A stretch of DNA of 64,000 nucleotides, taken from positions 248,001-312,000 of the forward strand of contig NW_025947067.1 in the NCBI RefSeq assembly GCF_000764305.2, in the 5' to 3' direction. Below the pieces are notes generated by a model. The model was not told the DNA's origin. It saw only the letters and a list, made by a program, of their open reading frames with translations, and made no database searches. Of this stretch, positions 32,801 to 43,795 are shown piece by piece. Each line of letters begins with the position of its first letter. Position 1 is the first letter of the stretch. The position numbers were made by a program, and so were the translations under genes. Source of the stretch: Hyalella azteca (Eukaryota > Arthropoda > Malacostraca > Amphipoda > Hyalellidae).

Positions 32801-34143
32801 GCATATCCGATGAGCCAATGAGTTCTGTCATTTGGATATTAAAACCTGGAATCTTAATCTGGCCATGATTATTATTTACCATATGATTAAAGCTTAGATT
32901 AAAGCTGGGTATTTATGGCAAACAAAAAATTAAAGCGAAATCATCCGAGTAAAAACAATTAGAGTATTTATCAATAATGTATATATCCGTTCATAAAGAC
33001 GAATAAACACAAGTACATGATATATATTTTCAATTATATCCTAAAATACTTCCTGTATTTCACAAACTTCAATAAATATCTAAAAATGTTCCCCTTATAT
33101 TTCATGATCGAGGAAATAAAAACCGCCAAAAAAAGAAAAAACCAACCAAAATCCAAAAAAAAACCACATGAAATGACAACGTGAAAACAAAAACAAAATA
33201 CCCACAAAAAAACCCTCAAAATAGACACAAAAATCTGTCCTCATAAAACAAAAACAGAAGACCAAACCAAAACAAAAACTAAAATTAAAACCAAACAAAA
33301 AACCAACGCATCAGACTACAAAACAAACAAAAAACCAACGCATCAGACCAAACTCAATTCATAAAAGTCGTCCATTCGCTCTAACGTAAAGATTGGGGAT
33401 GTACTAATGAAAACAGAAAGTTTTTGGGAATTTGGATGTAATTGTGTTCAGTTGTTAACTGGAAATCAGTTTGATCTGCTCCATCAGTGAACATCCTCTA
33501 GAATAATAGAAAGTGATATAAATTAATTTTGAGTAACTGGGAAATATTCAAGAAAATACGTGTGGAAATAAAAATACTCAGAAGTCAAACAGATTTCCTT
33601 TTTGGAACTCTAAATGACTTTTCTTTACAAGATTGTCGCGTCAAGCTTTCCTCAGTGAGCACGTGTTATTACTCGATTGAATAATCATTTTCTACTCGAA
33701 AACTTCGTATAGCGCACATTTGGATCACGAGATTCGATCAAAGGTCTTTGAAAACAGAAGGACGCGCTTTGAAATGACGTGATTTCATCAATGTTATTCA
33801 TGACGCATTCAACCTCAATGTTATTCATGATGCATTCGATGAGATTTGCGAATTCCCCATTAATTTGCTGCGGTGTTCCAATTCATTGTGAATTCGGAGT
33901 ATGCGGCCGTTTAGTGAGCATGATTGGCGAACGCCTTTGTTGGTTCTGATTGCTGCATGTCGACCTGATCCCAGACCGCAGCAATTCTAGGATCATGCAC
34001 CAATCAACCAGGCATGCGACATTGAAATAGCGCTGATTGAACACTGTTTTAAAGAAATCTACTTGTAATCGACTTGGTTTAGCAGTCATTTTTATTCGAT
34101 GGAAGCAATATCGCTAAACTTTAAAGGAGGATCGAGGAAAAGA
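29877..34143. other. Intergenic, no gene supported
   Basis: Only short frames without recognisable domains. A 121-codon frame at 32104-32469 and a 92-codon minus frame at 31658-31936 look like chance. At 33110-33360 the plus strand is almost free of T (A/C-rich AAAACCAA-type), a strong strand-composition skew. Confidence 0.5.
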
Positions 34144-34230
34144 CCATTATATCCTGCCACGCAGCATGCCATTATATCCTGCCACGAAGCATGCCATTAC
34201 ATCCTGCCACGCATCACGGCCACGCAGAAT
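34144..34230. repeat. 25-bp tandem repeat
   Basis: Three copies of ATTATATCCTGCCACGCAGC plus ATGCC, the last degenerating into CACGCATCACGGCCACGCAG. Confidence 0.85.
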
Positions 34231-34490
34231 TTTCCACCTATTTCCTAGCACACAATTTCCTGTACGGCGCTTGATCAATTAAGGAAGAACGTCACACAAA
34301 CAATGCACGTTGCCTGCAGTTGTGCCACCGCTTGCTCTGGAGTTCATTGTTTCAAACAGAGACACTTTGTTATTGAACTGCACGCTCGCTGCGCCTGCTA
34401 AACTAACTTGCATTCAACTGGCTTATTCCCGTAGAAATTAAATGAAACCCAGTGTGCCGTGATGTACTCAAAACCTGACTCAAAACCAAA

Positions 34491-34527
34491 ACACCACGTA
34501 CAACCTGACCCGGGTTGTACGTGGTGT
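34491..34527. repeat. Perfect 15-bp inverted repeat
   Basis: ACACCACGTACAACC and GGTTGTACGTGGTGT flank a seven-base loop. It lies 17 bp left of the transposon relic at 34544 and may mark a separate element or site. Confidence 0.85.
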
Positions 34528-34543
34528 GTTATTCATACCTATA

Positions 34544-35155
34544 CAGGGTGAGTTACGGAAACTTCCTGATTTGATAGCTCAATAAAAGAAGAACTAGAGA
34601 AGATATCATTACAATCCAACTTCGTTGAAAAGTACATTACCTGAATTTTTCCATCCTTTAGTTTCAGAGATGACATCGGACAAATGACGGCCTCCATTGT
34701 CAATGCATTCAGCTAGTTGATTTTTTAAGTTCCGTTCAAATCGCTGAAGCATATTGACGGGTATCTTGGCAGTGGCTTGGCTATGTTGTTCTACAAATAA
34801 GGGAGGGTTTTTGGACAGCCATTGTGAACAATTGATTCAAGATAACCCCATAAAAAATCCCACGGAGCCAAATTGGGGGATCGAGCTGGCTAAAGAAGGC
34901 CACCTCTCAAGGAGATGAGGCGCTCTGCAAAATTCTGTCTCAGATGGAGACAACTCTGCCAAACAGCCATTAGAATAGTACACCTCGACAACAAACGCAC
35001 GCTACTCACTTGTCCTATACATACTGGCAACTGATTTAATCCAACACAAAACTTCATGATTTTTTTCTTCATTTAAAATGCTTTCCTTCTTTTTTCTACA
35101 ACATCTGGCTGATTGGCGCGGAATACAAAACAGGAAGTTTTCGTGAATCACCCTG
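34544..35155 (-). mobile_element. Internally deleted Tc1/IS630-superfamily transposon
   Basis: The ends CAGGGTGAGTTACGGAAACT and (inverted) CAGGGTGATTCACGAAAACT, both continuing into CTTCCTG, are terminal inverted repeats. On the minus strand it encodes the C-terminal part of a DDE transposase. The element is about 612 bp, well short of an autonomous copy. No exact TA duplication is seen. Confidence 0.8.
34660..35070 (-). pseudogene. Transposase fragment, frameshifted
   Basis: Readable blocks are ERLISLRGGLL, PARSPNLAPWDFLWGYLES, then after a stop and a frame change IPVNMLQRFERNLKN and LAECIDNGGRHL. The SPNLAPWDF and WGYLES motifs lie around the third catalytic acid of arthropod Tc1/IS630-type transposases. 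The N-terminal HTH region is missing. It cannot make an active enzyme. Confidence 0.8.
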
Positions 35156-37052
35156 AGAATGCAAATTTCTTGGTCACGAAAAGCCAAGTAGCAGTGACAT
35201 CGCCAGCCTAGAAAAATGTTTTGAAACCTAAAAATCACGCAGAGGTAGATAGTAATTATAATGTAGTGATCGAGTGTGTTAAGCAAATGAAAACAGTTGT
35301 CGACTTAGATTCAAGTTATACTTGAAATGCAGGCAGTTCTTTCTGTATAAAACAATAGAAACGTGAGACAGTTTCTTCTTAAATAGGAATTATCGATGCC
35401 AGGAACTGATTGTAGATTTATTTGAAATCATCAGAAAAGTTTTTAGGTCATCTTAGCTTGACAGTTAAAATTGAACGTGTCACAGTAATTAACTGTGACA
35501 TTAACCTTGTGACAACTCGTCTTAATTATCTGCGATAACTCATTACAATTTGAAAAAAAATTAGTCAACGAACAACCCATCATACTCATCATTTACTTGA
35601 TAGTTTTGTTTCAACATTCCGGCCATAATCTTTGATTGCTTTGATTGCTATTGCCAATTGGGAATATATTCCCGCTATAATCATTTGCCTTTGTTGTAAG
35701 TCTGAGACGCACGTGTCCCAGTGAGAAAAGTGCATGAGCATTTGAAAGCGAAGACGACAATTAGGTTGAAAATCAGGGACGGCGTCAGAAGTGCCTTGAT
35801 CGAATCGATTTCTCGATTGATGAATTGAAGTTATCAGGCATAATTATTCAAGCCTGATTAGATTTCAGGATTCGATATGACGGGAGCTATCCCAATTATC
35901 GACGCTTATATCATCCAAAACGTGAGGCTTACGGTGCAAAAAGAAAATAATAATAATCATTCTATTAAATCACACCCTTTCCCTGGCGTTCAAACGTATA
36001 TATTTAATTATACATGACATTTGTGCCTCTAGCTTGAATTAAATCGAAGTAAATTTGCAGTTAAGAATTATTAAAGATTATTTAAATTCCAAAAATGCCC
36101 TGAAATGCTCCGAGTGAATTTAACTATCAATATTAAATAGCTTAGCGACGGTTCTGTTGAATAATTGTACAGTTCTGTTTCAACCATCTTGCGGAGGCAT
36201 TGAATTATTTGCACGTAAAATAATGTTTTGACGGGTTAGACTTCATTTTTTAATAATATGGAGAGACTGGAATGACTTGATTAAGTATGGACTTAATCTT
36301 CAATAACACTGAGACTATACTGATTAAATTAACATTATCTATAAAATATATCTTTGAACGTGTTGTTTCAAAATGTTACTATCCTTTATGATGTCGATAT
36401 ACGAGTTTAGCAAGAACATAAACGTCTCAAATAAGCAAAAATCAGCAAATTAAACTTCTATATTTGTTTATTAGCCGGGATTCTAGAGCTCGACTTTTCC
36501 AGTCGGCGGACTTATATGAAAAGACCGGAGTCCTTTAAGACGGTATACCAACACCATCGCAGTAACGAGCTCCCGGTCCCCTGTATTTTCTTTACGCCTC
36601 CCATAGAGCGAGAAGGTTTCTTCATTTTGGGTCGGCAAAGAACGGAAAATATTTGTCGCATTAGCGTAAATAAATTGTTCATAAAACTAGCATACGAAGG
36701 GCTGAGCCTGTTGGTAGATTCTTCGTACAACCTGCGTCAGAGATAAGGATTAAACTACCCATACAAACCCGGGTTTGTAACAGCTGTAGATTTATTGATG
36801 CAAATTTATTGCTTGATTTATTTATTTCTTGGTAAGCCTCTCATTTGTTAGCATGCGGATGCCCGGTGTTATCTTTAATAACTTTCATATTCAATTCCAT
36901 TTTTCCAATTCATTCCTCATTCGTTAAAGTATTCATTCTGCACTATCCTATGCTTCTCGTTAGGAGAAACTGATCATTGGCAGTGTCAGAAGCTCAAGTC
37001 AATGATTTCAATGGCGTGATATCTCTTAAAGCGCAACTGTAGTGTTCTCGTG
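35156..37052. other. Intergenic, no gene supported
   Basis: Overlapping short frames at 36512-36746 on both strands have no recognisable motif. Nothing else was identified. Confidence 0.5.
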
Positions 37053-37144
37053 CTGGAGCGTCACATCGGCGCGGTATCCGCGTGCAGGAGCGTCACATCG
37101 GCGGGGTATCCGCGTGCAGGAGCGTCACATCGGCGGAGTATCCG
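37053..37144. repeat. 32-bp tandem repeat
   Basis: Three copies containing GAGCGTCACATCGGCG and GTATCCGCGTGCAG, GC-rich in an AT-rich setting. Confidence 0.9.
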
Positions 37145-39430
37145 TTTTTTTTCCTACAGAGTATCTCACGGTCACGTAGCGCCCGAGTGGGGGAGCGTAG
37201 AATGAACCGGCTGGTTTTATCCGCCCTCACAGTGTTGGAAGATGTTTCCTACGGGGCTTCTTCTTTTGCTGTGTTGGACTCCCTCTTGCGTACCTACATC
37301 CTGAAGGGTATAGCTCCACTAAATACTTTCAAGCGATGTAATTCTTTGCAGCAGTTATTGCTGAGCTAAATAATAAATTTTGTCCATAACCACAAATGAA
37401 CCGTTAACTCATGAAGTTCAAACAGCCTTTGAAATTTAACTAAAATAAATTCGATGCCGAGTAACGTTTAAAAATTTTTGTGTACCGCGATTTTTTCCCT
37501 CGAATGAATAGGTGCAGTTGTCGACACAGATATTCAAACAGATGATATAACTAGACATATTTTAATATACAGTCATACCATTAAACCAAACGAGAATTTG
37601 TGGTTGCAATTAATAAATTTAATATTGTTGTTTTCAGCATACAAAATTCGAAGTCAGAATCAATATAGTTTAATACGTAGCGAGACACACTCAAGTTTTA
37701 ATTACATTTTCTCAACGGATTTTTTTGGCACCGATATGGCAGAAACTTTCGATTGGTTCTAACGTTCGTTCCCATGAAAGAATTCAATTATTTTAGCTCA
37801 GGGTCGACAACCGAAGAGTTGTTTTTAAAGGATCCACTTCCTACTTATTTTATCTCATATTCTCTATTTCCACCGAGTTTCAATTTAATTATTAATTCTC
37901 AACTAAATAACTTTTAACCTAAAAGCATCCAAATATCTCCGTCCTGAATACAGTCAACGTTGAAGTTTGACCGTTAGATTTCCTTTCTAGCCTTTCAATT
38001 TTTAATTAGCCTCCAAACTTGATGACATATGCAAATTTTATGTACGCGTGATTTCAAAATGACTTCTAAAAGATCATAAAAATACGTTTTACTGAACTTA
38101 AAACGCATATTATTTATCTTCAGTGTTAACATGAACCAGCAAATTTAAGCTAAAGGCAAAAAAAAAAACACTTCAAGAATCGTACATCTTTCCATCGATT
38201 ATAAACAAAAATCCAATATTCTGGTTTAAAACTTTCGAGTGAATCAAAAAACGGTACAACATCTGTTTTTAAAACTTTTTACTTTCGAACTTCTCTTAAA
38301 AATCTTATGGAGTCAAATTCTTGATGCCAAGACCACGGATTTTTCAAGCTGTCACTAAAAATCAGCCTGTCAAGAATTTGCGCCTTACTTGCATTAACGC
38401 AAACGCGAATTTGCATGCCACAAAAATCCGCTGCCTCGCCTATTTGTCCGACGTAGCGAAGTGACTGAGCAAAGTCTAGTGCGGTCGCCTGCTAATGGAT
38501 CCCAATGAATATAAATGAAGGTCGTGAAGCTCACGCAAGCCCGGCAGCTGAGGCAGGCTTCTTTCTCCCCATAGCTGAAGTTCTGAAGGAATGTACTGAG
38601 AGTTATGGACAGAAATGCGACGTATAGAGACGTCGGGGATAATTTCTATGGGCGCTGTTGTACAGCGTATATGAGATAATATTCTGCTGGTTTTTTCCAC
38701 AAAATTGTCTTATCGCTCGGCTAATGTTCTATGCAAGAGAAGGAAAGTGTCCCAGGCTTTCTCCTGATTATTATCCTGTATACTTTATGAATTTGTAAGA
38801 AAACAAATTTCATAAAAATAAAGTCACAAAAAACATTGCAAGGTATCAAATTAAATATAATTCCTTTAGATTCGTTTCAGTGTTGTGTGAACGTACATAA
38901 AGGTGCACATTTTATCGCGAAACGTTTCAACTTATTCGCTTTAGAACGGAAGCGAATTAGTTCTTTTTTCATTTGATGAAAAATATAAACATATTGACGC
39001 GTTCCTCTTCAGTATGCTAGCAAGAAGATAGGACAAGTTTTCAATGCAAAATGTATGGAAAATCATTCCAATGCTTAATAAACAAACAGTGAATCTTGTC
39101 TGGTTTTAAGTTTGAATAAATCGGCGAAAATTCCATTGAGTAAATAAACTTCACCATTTGATTTCTTGTATTGAGAGAGGAAATGCAACTAATGAAAAAA
39201 TCTTCGTTCTATTCCGCCTTGCAAACAAACTACCTTATTCTGGAGTCACAAAGTTTCGATTGAATTTCCACCCCATAATGTTTTATACATGATCATTTTC
39301 GGGTCATCAGAGGCTGAACTATTGTAGTGTAAGGAGACATGGCAGTCTCTCTGGTGCCGTACGTCTGCTCAGGCGAGAGGTTTAGGAGCAAAAGCAGGGT
39401 GAGCTTTTGGCATTCCCTGCTGAGTGTGGA
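37145..39430. other. Intergenic with one weak coding-like island
   Basis: At 38476-38700 (minus) a frame reads PIEIIPDVSIRRISVHNS then LPQLPGLRELHDLHL before a stop. The leucine spacing hints at a leucine-rich repeat fragment, but there is no ATG and no clean splice site. The rest is AT-rich and featureless. Confidence 0.35.
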
Positions 39431-39435
39431 ACTGG

Positions 39436-39697
39436 TAATTGTGGCAACTACGCTGTCACACGGTGACTGTCGGGTGTTGGGATGGCAACTACGCTGTCAA
39501 GTACACGGTGACTGTCAGATGTGGGGATGGCAACTACGCTGTCAAGTACACGGTGACTGTCAGATGTTGGGATGGCAACTATACGCTGTCAAGTACATGG
39601 TGACTGTCAGATGTTGGGATGGCAACTACGCTGTCAAGTACACGGTGACTGTCGGGTGTTGGGATGGCCGTTGTGGCAACGACGCTGTCAATCACAT
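39436..39697. repeat. 45-bp tandem repeat
   Basis: About five and a half copies with GGGATGGCAACTACGCTGTC and ACACGGTGACTGTC. One copy has a 2-bp insertion (ACTATACGC), one a 7-bp insertion. The 180-codon frame across it is repeat-driven. Confidence 0.92.
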
Positions 39698-42035
39698 GGC
39701 GAAAATGTCTTCTTCAGATATTTTTGTTCATCATAATTCTTGCATATTCAATGAGTCTTTCGTGTGCATTCACTCTATTGCTTATACTCTCCTTCCCAGT
39801 TCTTCTTACTTGGTTCTTCCTCTTCCTTCTTCGAAACGTTTTCAATATCGATATGGTGAATTCGGCTTTTTATATGCATAAACCGTAATGCATCAATCAT
39901 TTTATTTCTAGTGATGTCGATCATAAAGTTCTCTATAACAATATTGTGACCCAGCAAAGATTTTTGGAAAATTATATTTTCGTCGTCCTCGAGGGATTTT
40001 AAGGAACTCGGCAGGGAAGTGTTCGTAGAGCGAGCGTGTCTTGGCTAGGAACTCGGCAGGGAAGTGTTCGTAGAGCGAGCGTGTGTCTTGACCAGCAACT
40101 CGCACTGAAAGATTCCAGCAAATAGCGGCGACTGAATATTTGGTATCAGTTCCGACTTAAATACAATGAATTTCTTAAGAAATCTTCTGATGAGTAAAAC
40201 GAAGCTCTAAATGTTTATCCCCATAAATGACTTAAATTGCTCAAAATTATGTTTGTTTTACATCCAATCCTTGAACTGAGGTTATAGATCCTCTTACTAA
40301 CTCAAAAACAATACCGAAACCTAGAACAATATTCTCCTATGATAAGATTAATCTAAAACGCGCTCTATGAAATGCTCGGGTACGAGAGTGGACCCCAGTA
40401 GGGCATTATGTAAGAAGAAAGGCTTTCTTTCTGAAGCTGTTGGAGGCACGTCCATTGCTGCAAATTTTCCTCATAACTCACAAGAGAAACAATTTTGCTG
40501 CCTAGTGTTCGGGAGCATCTGCTCACAACGTAAGCCTTGCTTCTTTATGACTGCCAGGCAAAAGGCAATAAATTGCAGCTGAAAGGCGCGTGTAACGTCG
40601 ACATCGTAGCCATGAAATACGTTCGTGTCGTCAACTGAAATGATGTAACGTATCGCAGATTATGACGACTGTCTATTCCAAGACTTATTGCAAAAATCGT
40701 TCTTCTCGATCTTGACGTAATTCGATAGATCTCACTTTGGGTTTGCCGCCCGAAATTCAATTGAAAAATATTCGATTTGAGGACTTTTCAAGTTTTCGTA
40801 TTTAATATCAATGAATGGAGTCTTACACCGGGAATATTGTCAGGAATATTGTCATGAAGAGATAAAGCCTTAAAAAATTGCAGGAACTTCTAATGAATTT
40901 CATTGCAATTCTTTTTAAACGCTATCTTGACATAAATTTTCTATTCTAGAGATAAAAAGTTACAACCATTTCAACGTTACCTATAATAGCAGTAGAATAA
41001 ATGCGTTATATTTTATATTCCCCGTCTTAAAAGATTTTCAATTTTTTTACATATTGTATTGTTCATATGTGAAAAATTATCGATCAAAATCCATCAGAAA
41101 TCTTTATTTTTCTCACTATTATTCGTATCATTTTGATCAACATGACTTACGTTCCATTAAATTTCCAATAATCAAGCATAAAAAAATGTTATACATGAAT
41201 TAAAAATGTAATAAAATCTCGTCTTTTTCCACGTCCATCCATTCGAGCGTAGCTTTTATTTTGCGAGATCTAAACTTTGCGTTCCTTCTGGCCATTTTGA
41301 CTTCGGTCAAAAATCTTTGTGTTCAAAGTTCGGGCAGCGCCTAGAATGTTTCAATTTTTTGAAAAAATATTGTTTCCTGCCCAGCATTTTTTACAAAGTA
41401 AATACGGGGAAACCTTAGCAAACAAAGTGAAGTCAATATTCTTATAAAGCTTCAACGCCAGCCTTGTGCAAGCATTGGAGAATATTTTAGCCTTATTTAT
41501 ATATAAATTTATATATTTTTATGTTTATAACACTCGTTTTACGAGCATTTTAATAGAAGATTAAAGCTGCTATTGGACAGCCATGAACTGAAACCAAAAA
41601 CTCAGGCTATTAGATCACAAAATTTCATGTTATTTAAATTCTCACTGTTGAGATTTTGGTTGCATTTTGTCCGCATTTGTTAATTTTTCTTCTCAATTCC
41701 AAAAGTAAAAATTCAAAAGAAAATTTGAAAATTATCTAAATTAGTGCACATAATTGACCAAACAACATTTCCTGATTTCGATATTTTTCTCACATTAACA
41801 GTTTCACTACGCAACCCATTTAAAATGTGCTCTCAGCATTTTTATTTGAAATTCTTCCTGCTCCGCATCAATGTTATGTATTTAACCTGTATTTGCGTTG
41901 CCATTTCGCATGTTACAAATGCCCTGCAAAAAACATACAACATCTGCCTGCGGAGGAAGCAACTACACCACATGCAGTGCGGCGCACCCGGGCGTCATTT
42001 TTCCTTGTCAGCTCGCACCGCGGAAGAGTTTGTCT
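39698..42035. other. Intergenic, no gene supported
   Basis: Contains a 45-bp direct duplication at 40003-40092 (GGAACTCGGCAGGGAAGTGT). The rest is AT-rich without coding signal. Confidence 0.5.
40003..40092. repeat. 45-bp tandem duplication
   Basis: Two copies of GGAACTCGGCAGGGAAGTGT TCGTAGAGCGAGCGTGT. On the minus strand the frame repeats KTRSLYEHFPAEFL twice. The open stretch is short and there is no other sign of a gene. Confidence 0.9.
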
Positions 42036-42225
42036 CACTCCACAGCACTCGTCCTGCATCACCAGCACATCATCACCACAGCACTCTTCCTGCATCACTA
42101 GCATATCATCACATTAGCACTCTTCCTGCATCACCAGCACATCATCACTTCAGCACTCTTCCTGCATCACCAGCACATCATCACCGCAGCACTCTTCCTG
42201 CATCACCAGCACATCATCACCGAGG
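42036..42225. repeat. 36-bp tandem repeat (His/Pro/Ser-rich in one frame)
   Basis: Five copies with AGCACTCTTCCTGCATCACC and AGCACATCATCAC. In the plus frame it reads PASPAHHHHSTL. An ATG frame from 41825 begins MCSQHFYLKFFLLRINVMYL, hydrophobic enough for a signal peptide, and runs through to 42277. Coding status is doubtful without splice or homology support. Confidence 0.9.
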
Positions 42226-43159
42226 CGCTCAATGCTCTGTTGCTAATAATTTTCCTGCTGCTTTTAACTTCGCGTAACACAGAACACAGTCGCCGCTGCT
42301 GTTATCAGCGTACTGTTGTGGCGCAACTATTAGCGAAATTGCAGTGCATTATTGATGTACTAGTAGTGCATTGTTAGTAGTTTATTTGTGTAATATTAGT
42401 GCACTACTATTCACCTTTTAGATATTTGTGTTATTACAGAAACTCACAGGACAGTGTCCACTAAGGTAACTGTGTACAATAATTTATTGAAAGCTAGGTT
42501 TTCTTTTGATTGCATTCAATAACATTAAATTTTTAGGTGTACTTTCAGTAAAAAAATCCCTAGGCTAAAACTATGGACTGGTCCATCCTACTGAGTAATT
42601 CACAGCCGAGAAAAAGTAGAATCGTCTTGTTTTAAACAGGGTAGCACGACAGCAGAATCCATGCATATTTTCAGCGTTGCGCTCCGAGAAATCCACGGAG
42701 ATCTTCCACCTATTTTCGGTAAAACGTAGACGACGCGATATGCAAAACCAGTCACGAACAATGGCTGTCTGCCCTATTGTTGCTTTCCAGTAGCCTTATT
42801 TCCGCCAGGCCGGATTCAAAATATTGTCTGGAGGCTGCAAGTTTTATGCGGTCCCATTGGAAATGGCATCTGGCAAAAATCGTGAAACCTTCTCCGTCGA
42901 GGGAAACGACGAGGTGTGGACAGCCGGTGTTATCTGGAGAGTTGCCTACGGCGGACAATTGTTAAGTGTGTATATATATCAGCAAAAAAAATTTTAAATT
43001 TCAGTTATATGCTCGCAGTTATTCATTGAATTTCACGTGTTATTATTATATAGCTTTTGGAATTGATTGATGCGCTTTCATGATTGGAATATATTTATTC
43101 AAAAGTATACAAATTATTGAGACGAAATGATTTTTAGAGCCATTTGAAAGCACGAAAAC
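42226..43159. other. Spacer with one coding-like island
   Basis: At 42752-42958 (minus) a frame preceded by a possible acceptor (CCGCCGTAG) reads CPHLVVSLDGEGFTIFARCH and LAASRQYFESGLAEIRLL, then stops. It looks protein-like and could be a terminal exon, but no family is recognised. Confidence 0.3.
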
Positions 43160-43795
43160 GTTGACTTCAGAAACATTGTCTTCTGAAACATTATCCCCGG
43201 AAACATTGTCCCCGGAAACATTGTCCCAGGAAACATTGTCCCAGGAAACATTGTCCCCGGAAACATTGTCCCCGGAAACATTGTCCCAGGTAACATTGTC
43301 CCAGGAAACATTGTCCCCGGAAACATTGTCCCCGGAAACATTGTCCCCGGAAACATTGTCCCCGGAAACATCGTCCACGGAAACATCGTCCGCGGAAACA
43401 TTGTCCCCGGAAGCATTGTCCCCGGAAACATTGTCCCCGGAAACATTGTCCCCAGAAACATTGTCTCCGTAAACATTGTCCCAAGAAACATTGTCCCAGG
43501 AAACATTGTCCCAGGAAACATTGTCCCCGGAAACATTGTCCCCGGAAACATTGTCCCCGGAAACATCGTCCCCGGAAACATCGTCCGCGGAAACATTGTC
43601 CCCGGAAGCATTGTCCCCGGAAACATTTTCCCAGGAAACATTGTCCCCGGAAACATTGTTCCTGGAAACATTGTCCCCGGAAGCATTGTCCCGGAAACAT
43701 TGTCCCCGGAAACATTGTCCCCGGAAACATTGTCCCCGGAAACATTGTCCCCGGAAACATTGTCCCCGGAAACATTATCCCCGGAAACAACTTAC
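43160..43795. repeat. 15-bp minisatellite, about 42 copies
   Basis: Unit GAAACATTGTCCCCG with C/A, T/C and A/G variants. Because the period is 15 bp, frames stay open on both strands (ETLSP on plus; MFPGT on minus). A block of variant units around 43366 recurs at 43561, exactly 195 bp (13 units) later, so there is higher-order structure. No promoter or splice evidence for a gene. Confidence 0.95.

Noticed and set aside
15300..43795. CRISPR array
   Set aside because: The regular repeats are head-to-tail minisatellites without unique spacers, in animal DNA.
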